The notes below the pieces were generated by a model. It saw only the letters and a program-made list of their open reading frames with translations, had not been told where the DNA came from and did not search any database. Source: Bradyrhizobium monzae (lineage in GTDB: Bacteria > Pseudomonadota > Alphaproteobacteria > Rhizobiales > Xanthobacteraceae). From it: 64,000 nucleotides of DNA. Positions within the stretch are counted from its first letter, which is position 1; every line of letters starts with the position of its first letter. The DNA lies in NCBI RefSeq assembly GCF_021458635.1, contig NZ_JAIRDQ010000001.1:1178001-1242000 (forward strand), read 5' to 3'. Position numbers and translations under genes: made by a program. Below, piece by piece: positions 9,201-18,106 of this stretch.

Positions 9201-9586
9201 CCCACCAATCGCGAGACGATGCCGTCATAGCTCGCGATGACCGCGGTCGCAGCCTCGCGATAGGCCTGCAGGATCTCGCGCATCTGCTCGGGATCGAACT
9301 GCTGCGATAGCGCCGTCGAACCGACCAGGTCGCAGAACATGATCGTGAGCTGTCGGCGCTCGGCACCCGCGTCGATCGTCGGTGCGAGCAGACGCGCCTT
9401 CGGAACGTCGAGTTCGGCAATCGAACGCAGCAGCCTGCGCCGGTGCCCAAGCACGACGCCCATGGTCGCGAGATCGCGATCCGTAATCTCGGAAAGGATG
9501 TCGAAATCAATGCCGTGGTCGGAAAAGGACTTCAGGTATTGAGGGAGGCCGACCTTCTCCAACCAGGCAGCAACCTGCCCAGTCAT
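6203..9586 (-). CDS. SAM domain - class III adenylate/guanylate cyclase - AAA-type ATPase - TPR signalling protein
   Basis: A 1127-residue cytosolic protein. Residues 1-59 are a SAM domain (VAAWLEKVGLPQYLKSF). Residues 75-255 are a class III nucleotide cyclase with both metal aspartates in place (FCDLVGST, D86; LVGDGILSYFG, D130) and NLAARM for the transition-state Asn/Arg. From about 275 comes an NTPase of the predicted-ATPase/STAND type (GREHELDRL, Walker A GEPGIGKS at 304-311, LHWAD). The C-terminal half is TPR-like helical repeats. This architecture is common in Bradyrhizobium and Mesorhizobium; the ATPase and repeats probably sense a ligand or partner and control cyclase output. The ATG at 9586 is used; a TTG further upstream at 9649 gives an unlikely leader. 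Confidence 0.92.
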   Translation of the reverse strand: MTGQVAAWLEKVGLPQYLKSFSDHGIDFDILSEITDRDLATMGVVLGHRRRLLRSIAELDVPKARLLAPTIDAGAERRQLTIMFCDLVGSTALSQQFDPEQMREILQAYREAATAVIASYDGIVSRLVGDGILSYFGYPSAHEDDAERAVRAGLEITAAVQAIDVQPGLRLEVRIGIATGLVVVGDLFAMGASSRLEVIGETPNLAARMQAFAEPGSVIIASSTRRLLGNLFELSALGTRAIKGFSEPIEVWAVERPSPLASRFEAYRSAGLAGFVGREHELDRLAECKQRAWRGQGQVVLISGEPGIGKSRLAAHFLNERVAAEPHIRLRYQCSPHHRASALYPVITQLQRAAKLGAGGGNAQRLRKLEALLGRNDLKTPTLVPLFADLLSIATDGCYPPLDWTPQQLRRNTLAALIQRLQRLCAEAPVVCIVEDLHWADATSLELLGLAVRLADQLRLLLVLTFRDEFTLPWMGPANLTTLQLGRLKETDVQHMIAEVIGSRAVPSELVTQIATRTDGIPLFVEELTRTVLEMGVLEKGAGGRYRMAGSLPRLSIPTTLQDSLMARLDRLGPAKEVAQVCAVIGREFSDVLLRAISDKDDAELDTRLAQLEAAELIFRSGAAPESVYTFKHALVQDTAYESLLRSSRRRLHERIAAVLQEKFPDDAAAAPEIAAHHLTQAGLVEDAVEWWGKAGDRSLRSSAYPEAIAHLTKAIGLAEGLSESPAGQSRRLQLQIAYGNALIATRGYGAPETSVAFARARELASGLKGAPERFAATYGLWVGSLVRSELGSMQELAQAFLHDTADRPDAPEAGIAHRVCGMTRWFEGNFADAKQHLEQALTIYRDEHDRNLAFLYGHDYGIAAAIYLALVLWPLGEVDRAEQLAQEAIRRAADSGHVATMVYTHFHKIVLEAVRGNPEGARPHVDAVIELSREHGLLLYTRAGKFWNGWIRCRLGERAAGLQEMEDSIALPLVGKMATGLYVPLTWTLLAEAKADEGQFDEALAILDEQLVEVERTGQEWFTPEIQRWRGELLLRKDPIDIVAAEAAFIQAIETARAQRTATYELRAALSLARLYQASGTDAQAHSVLMPVVGMFTNAQELPEIFEARAAMERSSKTSACANPCD

Positions 9587-9747
9587 CGCGCGGGGTCCAG
9601 CATTATCTGTACTAAACCTAAAGTATATCCCCCCAAGGAATGAAGTCAATCGTGGCAGGCAAGCGTCGCCCTTGTTGACGCGTCAAGGGCGTTGGCTCAT
9701 GCTTTATGGTGGAAGCGTTCCCCATTTTCGCGTGAAAGTATTCATCC

Positions 9748-10587
9748 GTGAAGCAGGATCCGTATCCGACAGCGGCAAGCCCGATCCACGCGGCCGTCGT
9801 AAAACTGTTTTATTCGCGCGCCGCGCGCCAGCTTTTCACCAACACCTGGTACTCCCTGCTGAGCAACCTCGACAGGGGGGCCGCGATCCGATTCCTCAAC
9901 TACGGCTACGCCTCCCTGAACGGCGAGCAGGTCGCGCTGCAAGCCGTCGACGAGCCCGATCGCTATGCGATCCAGCTCTATCATCACGTGGCGTCGGGTT
10001 CTGAAATCGCGGGCAAGGATGTGCTCGAGGTCGGAAGCGGCCGCGGCGGCGGCGCGTCCTACATCGCGCGATATCTCCATCCGGAGAGCTACACCGGGCT
10101 CGACATCTGCAAGCCGGCGATCCGCTTCAGCAAGGCGCGCTACGCCGACCAGGACAATCTCGCATTCCGCGTCGGCAATGCGCTCAGCCTGCCGTTCGCG
10201 GACGAGAGTTTCGACGTCGTGGTCAACGTCGAGAGCGCGCAGCATTATGGCGACATGGGACGCTTTCTGGAGGAGGTCCACCGCGTGCTCAGGCCGGGCG
10301 GCGCTTTCCTGATGGCGTGCTTCGAAGACCGGTCGAAGGACGTGTATCCGCGCGAGTCCCTCGCCCGGTCGCGCTTGCGCCTCGTCCGGGAGGACGACAT
10401 CACCGCCAATGTGGCGCGCGCGCTGGAGCTCGACGGCGCGCGACGAACGGCGCTGGCGGACGAGATCGTGCCGCGGGTGCTGCTCGGCGTCTCGCACGAG
10501 TTCGCCGGCATTCCAGGCACGCAGCTGCATGCGTCCTTCGCCGACGGTACTTGCCCCTATTATTGCTTCACCTGCTGCAAGGACTAA
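9748..10587 (+). CDS. SAM-dependent methyltransferase (class I)
   Basis: A 279-residue class I methyltransferase. Motif I DVLEVGSGRGGG lies at about 91-102, TGLDI holds the acidic end of strand 2, FDVVVNVESAQHYGD is motif IV, and HRVLRPGGAFLMA is post-motif. The region around strand 4 with SAQHY resembles sterol/phthiotriolone-type and small-lipid methyltransferases, but the substrate is not resolved. The C-terminus is cysteine-rich (CPYYCFTCCKD), which is unusual and may bind a metal or be membrane-proximal. The start is GTG at 9748. It is divergent from the cyclase gene and converges on the cytochrome c gene, with 9 bp between stops. Confidence 0.88.
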   Translation: MKQDPYPTAASPIHAAVVKLFYSRAARQLFTNTWYSLLSNLDRGAAIRFLNYGYASLNGEQVALQAVDEPDRYAIQLYHHVASGSEIAGKDVLEVGSGRGGGASYIARYLHPESYTGLDICKPAIRFSKARYADQDNLAFRVGNALSLPFADESFDVVVNVESAQHYGDMGRFLEEVHRVLRPGGAFLMACFEDRSKDVYPRESLARSRLRLVREDDITANVARALELDGARRTALADEIVPRVLLGVSHEFAGIPGTQLHASFADGTCPYYCFTCCKD

Positions 10588-10596
10588 AGCGACCGC

Positions 10597-12276
10597 TCAG
10601 AGCGTCTTGAGATATTCGATCAGCGCCTTGCGGTCGCCCTCGGTCATATCCGTTCCGTAAACGTGCCCGGCATTCGAGTTGCCGCGCATGCTCGTGTCGA
10701 ACAGGAACGCGCCCGGCATCTCCGCCTTCATGTCGTATCCCACGATGTCCGGATTGAACTCCCAATTGCCGACATAGAAGATCTTTGGCCGCTGCCCTGG
10801 CGGCAGCAGGAGATCATTGAGCGACGGCACCGAGCCGTTGTGCAGATAGGGCGCCATCGCCCAGATGCCGTTGAGCGGCCTTGCCCGGTACGCGAGCGGC
10901 GCCCGGTACTGGTTTGGACGGCCGCAATTGATCTCGGCGGCGCTGGCCGCGTTGTCCTTGGACCGACCGATCCACTGTGCAGCGATGTTTCCCGTGAGAA
11001 CCTCGGCGGCCTTGTAGTTGGACATCGCGTCCGGGCCGCCGATCTTCGACAGCGCGATTCTGCGGCTGTTGAACGTCGTCGCCTGCTCGGGATCGGTGCC
11101 GATCTTGCGGAGATCGACCAGCGGGATCTGGATCTCGCCGCAGGCCCCGGAAGCCGCTTCGACAGGTGCAGCCTCGTGGCAATTCGCGCACGCGCTGGCA
11201 TAGACAAGCTGACCGCGCAGCGCCCGCTTGTGGTCAAGTGCACCGAGCATGGCTTCGGGCCAGCGCGGAGAGCGCAGATCCATCAGCTTCCGCTGTCCCC
11301 ACACGACATTCTCCATCTGGACCCCATGCAGCACGTCGGGCGTGATCATCGTCGCGTCATGCTTGATCGGCGCGAGCACACCGAGCGCCTCGACGATGTT
11401 GCGCGTCAGCGGCTGACGGATCGAGGCGTTGTAGAGCACCCAGTTGAAGCGCGGCGTGTCCCACAGCGCCGGGTATCGCACCGGCGCGGTCAAATGCGCA
11501 TAATTGCTGGTCTCGCCGATGTCCGACGGGTCGGTCATCAGCCTGAACGGCCCGGCCAGCAGCTGGTTCAAGCCGGCGCCATGCGCGTCCAGCCTGCCCG
11601 CCCCGCCCGCCGTATCGCCGGAGTTTCCGCCGACGATCTGGTTGAACTTCGCGGCCGCCTGCAGGACGCCGCCGAAACATTGCAATCCCTTCCGCACGTC
11701 GGCAGGCGGTGCCTTCACCCGCGCCATGAAGCGCTGTCCGGCCCCGTCCTGATTCTGCAGGACAGCGGTTATGGACCCGACCAGCTGTCCCACGAATGAA
11801 TCGATATCGATATGGGAAGGACCGCCCTCGATGCGGATCTGCTGGCCGCGATAGCTGACTTGCCCGGTATGACAGCCGGCGCAGCCGAGACCGAGCCAGT
11901 TGCCTTTCCAGCACGCGTGCCTGCCGTCGGGAAGGTCGACCGGCGTGCTGTAAAGACCGATCGCAAGACCGTCCGGATTGTTGGTCGGGTTGACGGGTTC
12001 GGGGAGGAAACCCAGACGCTGCAAATTCTCGGGCGCCTTGATCAATGCGGTTTGCCCGGAAGGCTGTCCCGGCTGCTCCAGCGCGACGAACCATTCATAG
12101 GGGATCAGCGCCGTTCCCTGCGAGATGAAATGCCAGCGATCGGCGGTCTCGTCGCTCCAGCCCTGCTGCAGATGGACGGGACTGCCCGACGCGGGCTTGT
12201 CTTCAGCCGATGCGGCCGTGAAAGCGGCAAGAAGGGATAGGAGGGCAATCAATGATACGCGCACATCAAATGTCAT
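10597..12276 (-). CDS. exported diheme c-type cytochrome, RoxA/peroxidase-like
   Basis: A 559-residue periplasmic cytochrome. The N-terminus MTFDVRVSLIALLSLLAAFTAASA is a Sec signal peptide. Two CXXCH haem-attachment motifs are present: CAGCH at 132-136 and CANCH at 363-367. The wide spacing and RYPALWDTPRFNW segment resemble the diheme RoxA-like and cytochrome c peroxidase-related families rather than simple electron carriers. The tail (LNGIWAMAPYLHNGSVPSLNDLL) is the conserved C-terminal domain of these proteins. The second of two adjacent ATGs (12276) is chosen because GGAG lies 6 bp before it. It may oxidise a small substrate or reduce peroxide; the distal ligand cannot be assigned by eye. 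Confidence 0.85.
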   Translation of the reverse strand: MTFDVRVSLIALLSLLAAFTAASAEDKPASGSPVHLQQGWSDETADRWHFISQGTALIPYEWFVALEQPGQPSGQTALIKAPENLQRLGFLPEPVNPTNNPDGLAIGLYSTPVDLPDGRHACWKGNWLGLGCAGCHTGQVSYRGQQIRIEGGPSHIDIDSFVGQLVGSITAVLQNQDGAGQRFMARVKAPPADVRKGLQCFGGVLQAAAKFNQIVGGNSGDTAGGAGRLDAHGAGLNQLLAGPFRLMTDPSDIGETSNYAHLTAPVRYPALWDTPRFNWVLYNASIRQPLTRNIVEALGVLAPIKHDATMITPDVLHGVQMENVVWGQRKLMDLRSPRWPEAMLGALDHKRALRGQLVYASACANCHEAAPVEAASGACGEIQIPLVDLRKIGTDPEQATTFNSRRIALSKIGGPDAMSNYKAAEVLTGNIAAQWIGRSKDNAASAAEINCGRPNQYRAPLAYRARPLNGIWAMAPYLHNGSVPSLNDLLLPPGQRPKIFYVGNWEFNPDIVGYDMKAEMPGAFLFDTSMRGNSNAGHVYGTDMTEGDRKALIEYLKTL

Positions 12277-12589
12277 CATCGGCTCCAATCAGGGTGAAGC
12301 TCTCAATCATGACGGCGTGAATGCCGTCGCTACATCGCAATCAGCAATCGTGTGCCCCGATGGCGCTGCGCGCAGCACCGGAGGCCTTCAAGAAATTTTC
12401 GTGCAAATGACAATGCGCGGCGCTCGCGCGGGCGTTCCGAACCACCAACAAGGAAGACACGCCGCCCCATAGCGACCGCTCCGAACCCCATTGCCCGCGA
12501 CCGCACTCTCGTGCGCCCGCAAGTGGAGGCTACATCATGTCGGATATAAACGCAAAGGTAGAGATGGATCGGATCAGATCTTACGTTCG
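12277..12589. other. intergenic stretch without a supportable gene
   Basis: About 313 bp lie between the cytochrome c start and the end of the small conserved gene. Reading frames here have arginine-rich, non-protein-like translations, and no good ribosome site or domain is seen. It should contain the cytochrome promoter. I see no convincing stem-loop, repeat or RNA gene in it. Confidence 0.5.
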
Positions 12590-12835
12590 TTACCGGAAAT
12601 ATCCCAGCACGAGATCGGTATCCGCGCTGGCGGCGACCGTGCCGTTCAGCTCGGCATCGATGACGCGGCGGCAGGCCTCGATCGCGGCGTGGTCGCCGAG
12701 ATCGTTGGCGGCTTCCAGCACGAGCCATGCGGCGTCGACCGTGGCCTTCTCCGGAGCCGCTCCGCCGATGTCGGCGGTAGGGTTCGTGGCGAGGCTCTTG
12801 TTCTTGCGAACTGCGGTGCCGAATTGAGGCAACAT
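12590..12835 (-). CDS. small conserved protein of unknown function
   Basis: An 81-residue soluble protein beginning MLPQFGTAVRKNKS and ending TDLVLGYFR, with helical, Ala-rich middle (AAWLVLEAANDLGDH, EACRRVIDAEL). A ribosome site (GAGGGAG) precedes the ATG. It follows the DUF2336 gene by 25 bp on the same strand and is probably co-transcribed with it. I recall similar small proteins in Bradyrhizobium, but no function is known to me. No signal peptide or membrane segment. Confidence 0.75.
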   Translation of the reverse strand: MLPQFGTAVRKNKSLATNPTADIGGAAPEKATVDAAWLVLEAANDLGDHAAIEACRRVIDAELNGTVAASADTDLVLGYFR

Positions 12836-12860
12836 TGCAAATACTCCCTCGATGTCCCGT

Positions 12861-13985
12861 TCAGTGAACCTGGAGCTCGGGCTGACGACCCGTCGCGGGA
12901 TCGGTGCCGGCGCTGTTCTTGCGCGACTGGTAGAATTTCAGAATGCTGCGTGACGTCTCGATCTTGAGCCGGCCGAAATCGCGCTCGTTGTCGTGGAGCT
13001 CGCGCGCCGTGATCAGGTGATCCTTGGCGCCGAGGAACAACAGCGACATCGTCGTGTCCCAGGAGAAGTCGAGCGCCTTGCACAGCACTAGGATCATCTC
13101 CCGGTTGCGGTCCATCAGCGCGCGCTCGATCACGTCGACCGGCAGCGACGACAGCAGCGAGAGGCCGATCTGCACCTCGTCGAAGCGATGCTGGCGCGCA
13201 TAGTTCGAGATCGAGACCTGGTTGAGATTGCCCTGCCGGTACTGCGTCGTCACCACGCGCTTGGCGACGAAATAGCTGCGCGAGGACGGGCCGAACTTCG
13301 ATTGCAGATCGCCGGTGAGCTCGGTCACCGAGCTCTGGATCTGCGACATCATCTCGGGGCGCTCGGTCTCGAGCCGGCGACGGACGTCTTCGGACGCCTT
13401 GGAGATGAGCTGCTGGAAGATGTGGCGCGGCACGTCCTTGCGCAGGCCAAGTTGTTCAGCAAGAATCGAATCTCCCTCGGCGCGGCGGACCATGTGCAGC
13501 AGGCCCGAGCCGGAGAAGCGCGCGCCCTCGTTCCTGGCAACCGAGGTAACAACCTCCTGGTTACCACGCTTGACGAGCACGTCGGTCACGGCCTCGCCAA
13601 TCGCATTACGCTGCGAGATCGCGAGCAGATGCGCCTGGCCCTTGGTCATGGCGCTCTCGACCAGCACCTTCTCGTCGATCCGGGTCGACTCGCGCAGCAC
13701 GGGGCCGGCGACCTCGATCTCGTCATCCAGAGCGAGCTTCTCGATGACGTTGAGCGGAGCATGATCGCAGCCCGCCATCAATTCGGAGAGCTGCGCCCGC
13801 GCGGCGACCTCGATCTCGTCGGCAAGCCGGCCGATGACCTCGCCGAACATGCTGATCTCGTCATCGACGTAGCGACCGGTGATCAAAAGATCGGTCGCAT
13901 GCCACAACGCCTTCGCCCGGCTTTCGTCGGTGCCGCGCGCGATCGCGTCGTCCAGATCCTGCAGAAGCGTTGGTGCCCCGTTCAT
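12861..13985 (-). CDS. DUF2336-domain protein
   Basis: A 374-residue, all-helical cytosolic protein with the DUF2336 layout common in alphaproteobacteria: repeated LL/VI-rich helices (LDDAIARGTDESRAKALWHATDLL, written in part) and conserved stretches such as ILVLCKALDFSW and AKDHLITARELHD-like segments. HEAT-like repeats probably form a protein-binding solenoid. The family has no assigned biochemistry. The ATG at 13985 has GAG just upstream; longer in-frame starts extend through a poorly conserved leader. It is downstream of the AsmA gene on the same strand with a 192-bp gap that may hold its own promoter. Confidence 0.88.
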   Translation of the reverse strand: MNGAPTLLQDLDDAIARGTDESRAKALWHATDLLITGRYVDDEISMFGEVIGRLADEIEVAARAQLSELMAGCDHAPLNVIEKLALDDEIEVAGPVLRESTRIDEKVLVESAMTKGQAHLLAISQRNAIGEAVTDVLVKRGNQEVVTSVARNEGARFSGSGLLHMVRRAEGDSILAEQLGLRKDVPRHIFQQLISKASEDVRRRLETERPEMMSQIQSSVTELTGDLQSKFGPSSRSYFVAKRVVTTQYRQGNLNQVSISNYARQHRFDEVQIGLSLLSSLPVDVIERALMDRNREMILVLCKALDFSWDTTMSLLFLGAKDHLITARELHDNERDFGRLKIETSRSILKFYQSRKNSAGTDPATGRQPELQVH

Positions 13986-14177
13986 CTCGATAACCCCAGT
14001 TCTTGGTAGCAATCCTGCTTGTGCGGGCAGGACGCCGAATTCCTCTGGACCAGAGCCTAGAGAACAAACGCGCAAATCCAGTAAAATCGGCAGTTCAGTT
14101 TTGCCGAGCAAAATTCATTCAAATGCGAGCGAATGTGTTTACGACCGCGCCGCGGCGGCAGCGAAAGAGCCACTTTT

Positions 14178-17100
14178 TCAGGGATTCGACGGCGTCAGGA
14201 CCAGCGGCGGCTTCGGCCGGGGCTTTGCGGGCGGCGGGCCCGGGGCTGGGCGCACGTCGATCGGCGGCGGCAGGGGCGCGACCTGCTGGCTCGCAAGCGG
14301 CGGGCTCGGCACGGCGGGGGCAGCAAGCGGCGCCTTCGGCATCGGCGCGGCCTTGGGCTCAACTCTCACCTTCGGCGGCGCGCGGCGCGGATCGCGGCCG
14401 GGCATTGGCACATCGGTCAGCGACGGCTCCGGCGCGGGCTCGGGTGAGACCAGCGTCGGCAGCGCGGCGGTCGCCGGCGGCGGCTCGCCGCGCTCGATGG
14501 CATCGAGCCTTCGCGTCTCGCGATCGATCGTGCGCACCGCAAGCCACGACGACAACGGGGTGAGATCGACGGTGCGGCTGAGCTTGTCGGGTGGGCCGGC
14601 CGCGAACAGCTGGATCTCCGGCGGCGCGCCGGAGAGCCCGGTCATGATCGGCGTCAGGCTGGCGCGGATATCGGCCTGGTCGGCGGGAATATCGTAACCG
14701 CCGGAGACGATGGCACGTGCGTTCTTCGCCTCGAGCGGGGTTGCGCCGACGCGCAGGCGGCCGTCGCGGATCGTGAACGCAATCTGCGCCGAGGCGACAG
14801 TAATGGGAGCGGCCGACAACGCGGGCTCGACGAGCTGACGCAACCGGTTGTCGTCGCTCACCTGCCCGCCGTCGCTGGCGCGGATGGCGATCTCGAAGGC
14901 GCGCGGATTGAGCCCGCTGATCTCCGCCGCGTCCAGCGTCACCGTGCCATTGCCGGCGAGCGCGCCGGTCAGCGCCGAGACGCTGCGGCCCTGGCTCGTC
15001 AGCGTCATCTGCACCGAGGCGCGTCCCTTAGGGAGCGCGAGATCACGGTAACGCAGCGACGCCGCATCGACATTGGTGAGATCGAGATGCGCGTTCAGCG
15101 CGAGACCGTTGGCGCCGTTGCGCGCATCGAGGCTTGCGGTCATCTCGCCGCCACCGACGCCGCCCTTGAGTGCATCGAGCGCGAGCGACTGACCATCGCC
15201 TTTGACCGTTCCGCTGAACGGACGCATCTCGATTCCACCCGGCAAGCTGCCGCGCAATGCCTGGAACGCGATCCGGCCGCGCCAGCCGCTGACGAGACCG
15301 GCGCTCAGCGGCTCGCCGCTGTCACGCCCGGCCGCACCGACGGCAAGCGCGAGCGCGGGCATCAGATCGAGCGTGTCGAGCCCGAATTCGCCGTCAACGC
15401 GCTTCTCCTGATCGAACGTCATGGCGAGACGGCCGCGCAGATGCGAGCCGAAAGCGGTGCTGTCGAGATCGTCGAAGGTCAGGCGATTGCCTGATAGTCC
15501 GACGCGGGAGGACAGGCTCACATTCAATGCTGATTTGTCGGCCGGGCTGGTCCCGAACAGCGGCGCCAGATTGGCGTTGCGCACACGTAGATTCACGCTG
15601 GCCTTCGGCTCCGGCGCCGACAATTCGACGCTGCCTTGCGCATCCGCATCCAGCCCGCCGCCGCTGAGCCTAGCGTTCAGTTGCAACGGCCGGCGCCACG
15701 CGCCGCTCAGTTTGCCTTCGATCTGCGAGGCGCCCTCGCCTGCGGCGACCATGCGATCGAGGCCGAGCAGCGCCGTCAGCGAAGCGGCCTGCGACGATGA
15801 CAGTTTCGACTCCAGCGTGAAGTCGCTGTTGCGCAATTTTTCGATGTCGATGCCGTTGACCGCCGCCACCGGCATCTGCGCGGCGAGCGTGGCGCTGGCC
15901 TTGAGCTGCGGCGCATCGAGGTCGAACACGGCGCGCGCGTCACTGCGATCGGCATGTTCGGCGTTCTGGTCGAGGCTGAGGTCGAGCTTCAGGCGTGTTG
16001 CGCCCGGCAACGGCGCGATCGCATCGAAGCGTGCGCGCAACGCGGGTGAGATCGGCTCCAGCAGGGCCGCGAGATCGCCCAACGAATTGGCGGAGGATTT
16101 CAGCGTGAGCTTGCCGGTGGCCCTGGTGCGATCAAAACTGCCGCTCGCCTCCGTGGTCACGCCGCTGGCCTGCCCGAAGCGCAACTGCTCGAGCGACAGC
16201 GAGGTCGGACCGTAGCCTAGCCTGGCCGCGAACGGCCGCAGCTCCTGTCCGGCCGAGATCGCGCGCCCGATATCGAGCGAGAGCTTGGCCTCCTCCGGCC
16301 ATTCGCCCTGCGGTCCGGCGAGCGCGCGGACAAAACTCGCGGCCGCATCGAGATCGAGCCGGTCGGCCTTGAGCTCGGCGTCGATCCGCGAGCCTTTGCT
16401 GGCCCCGGTCTGCACGAAGGCAATGCGGCCCTCGACGGCGCCGCCTTCGATGTCGGCTTTCAATTTGTTGATGGCGAGATGGTTGGCGGCGATCGTCACG
16501 TCGCCGGCAAGGCGCAGCGGCCGCGTGCTGCGCCGGTTCACCTCATTGCGGCCCAGGAGCCAGGCTGCAAGCGTATCGGGATCGGAGGACTCGACGCTGA
16601 GCCGGCCGCTGAAACTGTCGGCGCCGGGCGTGGCGCCGTTGAGCGAAAGCTGTGTCATGCCAGGTGCGCGCAGCTCGAGCCGCTGGAAGGTCCAGGACCG
16701 GCCGTCGGTCTGCAACTCGGCCGTGATGTTCTGGAGCGGACGGCCACCCAGCATGATCTGGTCGGAGTTGAACTCGATCTGCGCCGGGATCGGCGCCTGC
16801 GGAATCGCAGCGAGACCTGCGCGCAACGCCGGCAAGATGCGCAGCGGCTCGGCATCGTCACGGCCGGAGAGCTTGTCGGCATCGACCTGCCGCGCCGACA
16901 GCACCGCGCGCAGCAGCGGCGAGGTGCCGAACCTGAGATCGCCGACGCCGCCGAGCTTCAGCGCGGTATCTTCCGGGCCAAAGCTCGCGTCGACCTGGTC
17001 GAACTTGGCGCCGGCCGGATCGGCCTTGAATTTTGCGGTGAGCTTCCAGGGCATCGGCCCCGCCTCGCCCGGCTTCTTTGCCGGCGGCACCGCCAGCGTC

Positions 17101-17810
17101 AGCGCGCCATCGAATTTCGGCTGGCGATTGTCGAAGGCGAGCATGCCTTCGAGATCGGCCAGCATGGCGCGCTCGCCGGGGTCGATGTTGAGGTGGAGAC
17201 GGGTGGCGCTGCCGTCTGGGCTCGGACCGGAGGAGACGCGGAACGGGTAGCGTGTGCCTGCGGCCGTGAAATTGCCATCGCCGCGCACGGAGCCGGCGAG
17301 CGAGCGCACGTCGCCGGAGAAGACGATGTCGTTGAGCTCCAGCGTCGAGCGGCTGGCAGCGTCATGGAGGGCGATGCGGCCGGTGAGGTTCAGCCGTTCG
17401 ATGGCGAGCGAAGCCAGATTAAAAGCGCCGCTCGCGGTGGACGGCAAATCGACCTTGCCCCTGGCGTCGAGGCCGAGATCCACCGCCATGCCCCCGACCG
17501 AAAGCTCGGTGGCGCGCCATTCGCCGCGCATCAGGGAGCTCAGGCTGAATTCGACGTCGAGCTTGTCGGCCCGCAGCCGGCCGAGATCGTTGTTGCCGCC
17601 GAAGGTGACCGAGCGCAGCCTCAACGTCGGCGCCGGCAAGAGCCGCGCATCGAGCTCGCCCGCCACGCGCACCGGCACGCCGATAATCCGGCTCGCCTCC
17701 GCCTCAAACTGGGGCCTGAACTGGTTCCAGTCGACGAAATGAGGCCCGATCAGCGCGGCCAGCAGCGCTAAGATAAAGGCAATTGCCAATCCGAGCAGCG
17801 TCGTCTGCAC
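14178..17810 (-). CDS. AsmA-family protein
   Basis: A 1210-residue inner-membrane-anchored protein. MQTTLLGLAIAFILALLAAL is a single N-terminal transmembrane anchor, followed by FVDWNQFRPQFEAEASRIIG, the typical AsmA N-terminal block. The rest is long repeats of beta-strand with LR-rich, Gly-rich turns in the periplasm, and a Pro/Ala-rich tail (about 100 residues). AsmA-like proteins are now thought to carry phospholipid between inner and outer membranes. The start is GTG at 17810, preceded by GAGGGGAGA; a TTG six codons upstream has no such site. The proline-rich tail may be a linker or periplasmic interaction segment. Confidence 0.9.
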   Translation of the reverse strand: MQTTLLGLAIAFILALLAALIGPHFVDWNQFRPQFEAEASRIIGVPVRVAGELDARLLPAPTLRLRSVTFGGNNDLGRLRADKLDVEFSLSSLMRGEWRATELSVGGMAVDLGLDARGKVDLPSTASGAFNLASLAIERLNLTGRIALHDAASRSTLELNDIVFSGDVRSLAGSVRGDGNFTAAGTRYPFRVSSGPSPDGSATRLHLNIDPGERAMLADLEGMLAFDNRQPKFDGALTLAVPPAKKPGEAGPMPWKLTAKFKADPAGAKFDQVDASFGPEDTALKLGGVGDLRFGTSPLLRAVLSARQVDADKLSGRDDAEPLRILPALRAGLAAIPQAPIPAQIEFNSDQIMLGGRPLQNITAELQTDGRSWTFQRLELRAPGMTQLSLNGATPGADSFSGRLSVESSDPDTLAAWLLGRNEVNRRSTRPLRLAGDVTIAANHLAINKLKADIEGGAVEGRIAFVQTGASKGSRIDAELKADRLDLDAAASFVRALAGPQGEWPEEAKLSLDIGRAISAGQELRPFAARLGYGPTSLSLEQLRFGQASGVTTEASGSFDRTRATGKLTLKSSANSLGDLAALLEPISPALRARFDAIAPLPGATRLKLDLSLDQNAEHADRSDARAVFDLDAPQLKASATLAAQMPVAAVNGIDIEKLRNSDFTLESKLSSSQAASLTALLGLDRMVAAGEGASQIEGKLSGAWRRPLQLNARLSGGGLDADAQGSVELSAPEPKASVNLRVRNANLAPLFGTSPADKSALNVSLSSRVGLSGNRLTFDDLDSTAFGSHLRGRLAMTFDQEKRVDGEFGLDTLDLMPALALAVGAAGRDSGEPLSAGLVSGWRGRIAFQALRGSLPGGIEMRPFSGTVKGDGQSLALDALKGGVGGGEMTASLDARNGANGLALNAHLDLTNVDAASLRYRDLALPKGRASVQMTLTSQGRSVSALTGALAGNGTVTLDAAEISGLNPRAFEIAIRASDGGQVSDDNRLRQLVEPALSAAPITVASAQIAFTIRDGRLRVGATPLEAKNARAIVSGGYDIPADQADIRASLTPIMTGLSGAPPEIQLFAAGPPDKLSRTVDLTPLSSWLAVRTIDRETRRLDAIERGEPPPATAALPTLVSPEPAPEPSLTDVPMPGRDPRRAPPKVRVEPKAAPMPKAPLAAPAVPSPPLASQQVAPLPPPIDVRPAPGPPPAKPRPKPPLVLTPSNP

Positions 17811-17971
17811 GGGTCTCCCCTCGGCCAAGCCGGCACCCGGGTCAAACCCAAGCCTTTCAAACCCAAGCCTACAACCAAGCTTCAGGCGCGCCGGAACTTC
17901 CCCTTATATAAGGGGAAGTGTGGCGAAGTCACAGCGACTGTTGCGCACGGAGGTTAACGCTAGCGCGAGAC

Positions 17972-18074
17972 CCTCATGGTGAGGAGGCGCGCAAGCGCCG
18001 TCTCGAACCATAGAGGCCCCCGCCCGCGGCCATCCTTCGAGACGCCCGCCTTGGGCGGGCTCCTCAGGATGAGG
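17972..18074. repeat. interspersed palindromic repeat (CCTCATGGTGAGGAG type)
   Basis: Inverted arms start with CCTCATGGTGAGGAG (17972) and end with CTCCTCAGGATGAGG (18074), with further matching inside (GTCTCGAA/TTCGAGAC). From memory this is a widespread Bradyrhizobium/Rhodopseudomonas intergenic repeat. It lies between the AsmA start and the P450 stop and could fold into a long hairpin in RNA. It has no gene of its own. Confidence 0.85.
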
Positions 18075-18106
18075 AAGAGTACGCGCGGGACCAGCGCTGA
18101 CGGCTA

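Noticed and set aside
9587..9649. TTG start at 9649 extending the cyclase protein
   Set aside because: The extension (MTSFLGG...) is not SAM-domain-like and no ribosome site supports it; ATG at 9586 gives the natural SAM start.
12330..12728. 132-codon reverse frame between cytochrome c and the DUF2336 neighbour
   Set aside because: The composition is Arg-rich, the frame overlaps the well-supported small gene at 12590-12835 and there is no ribosome site.
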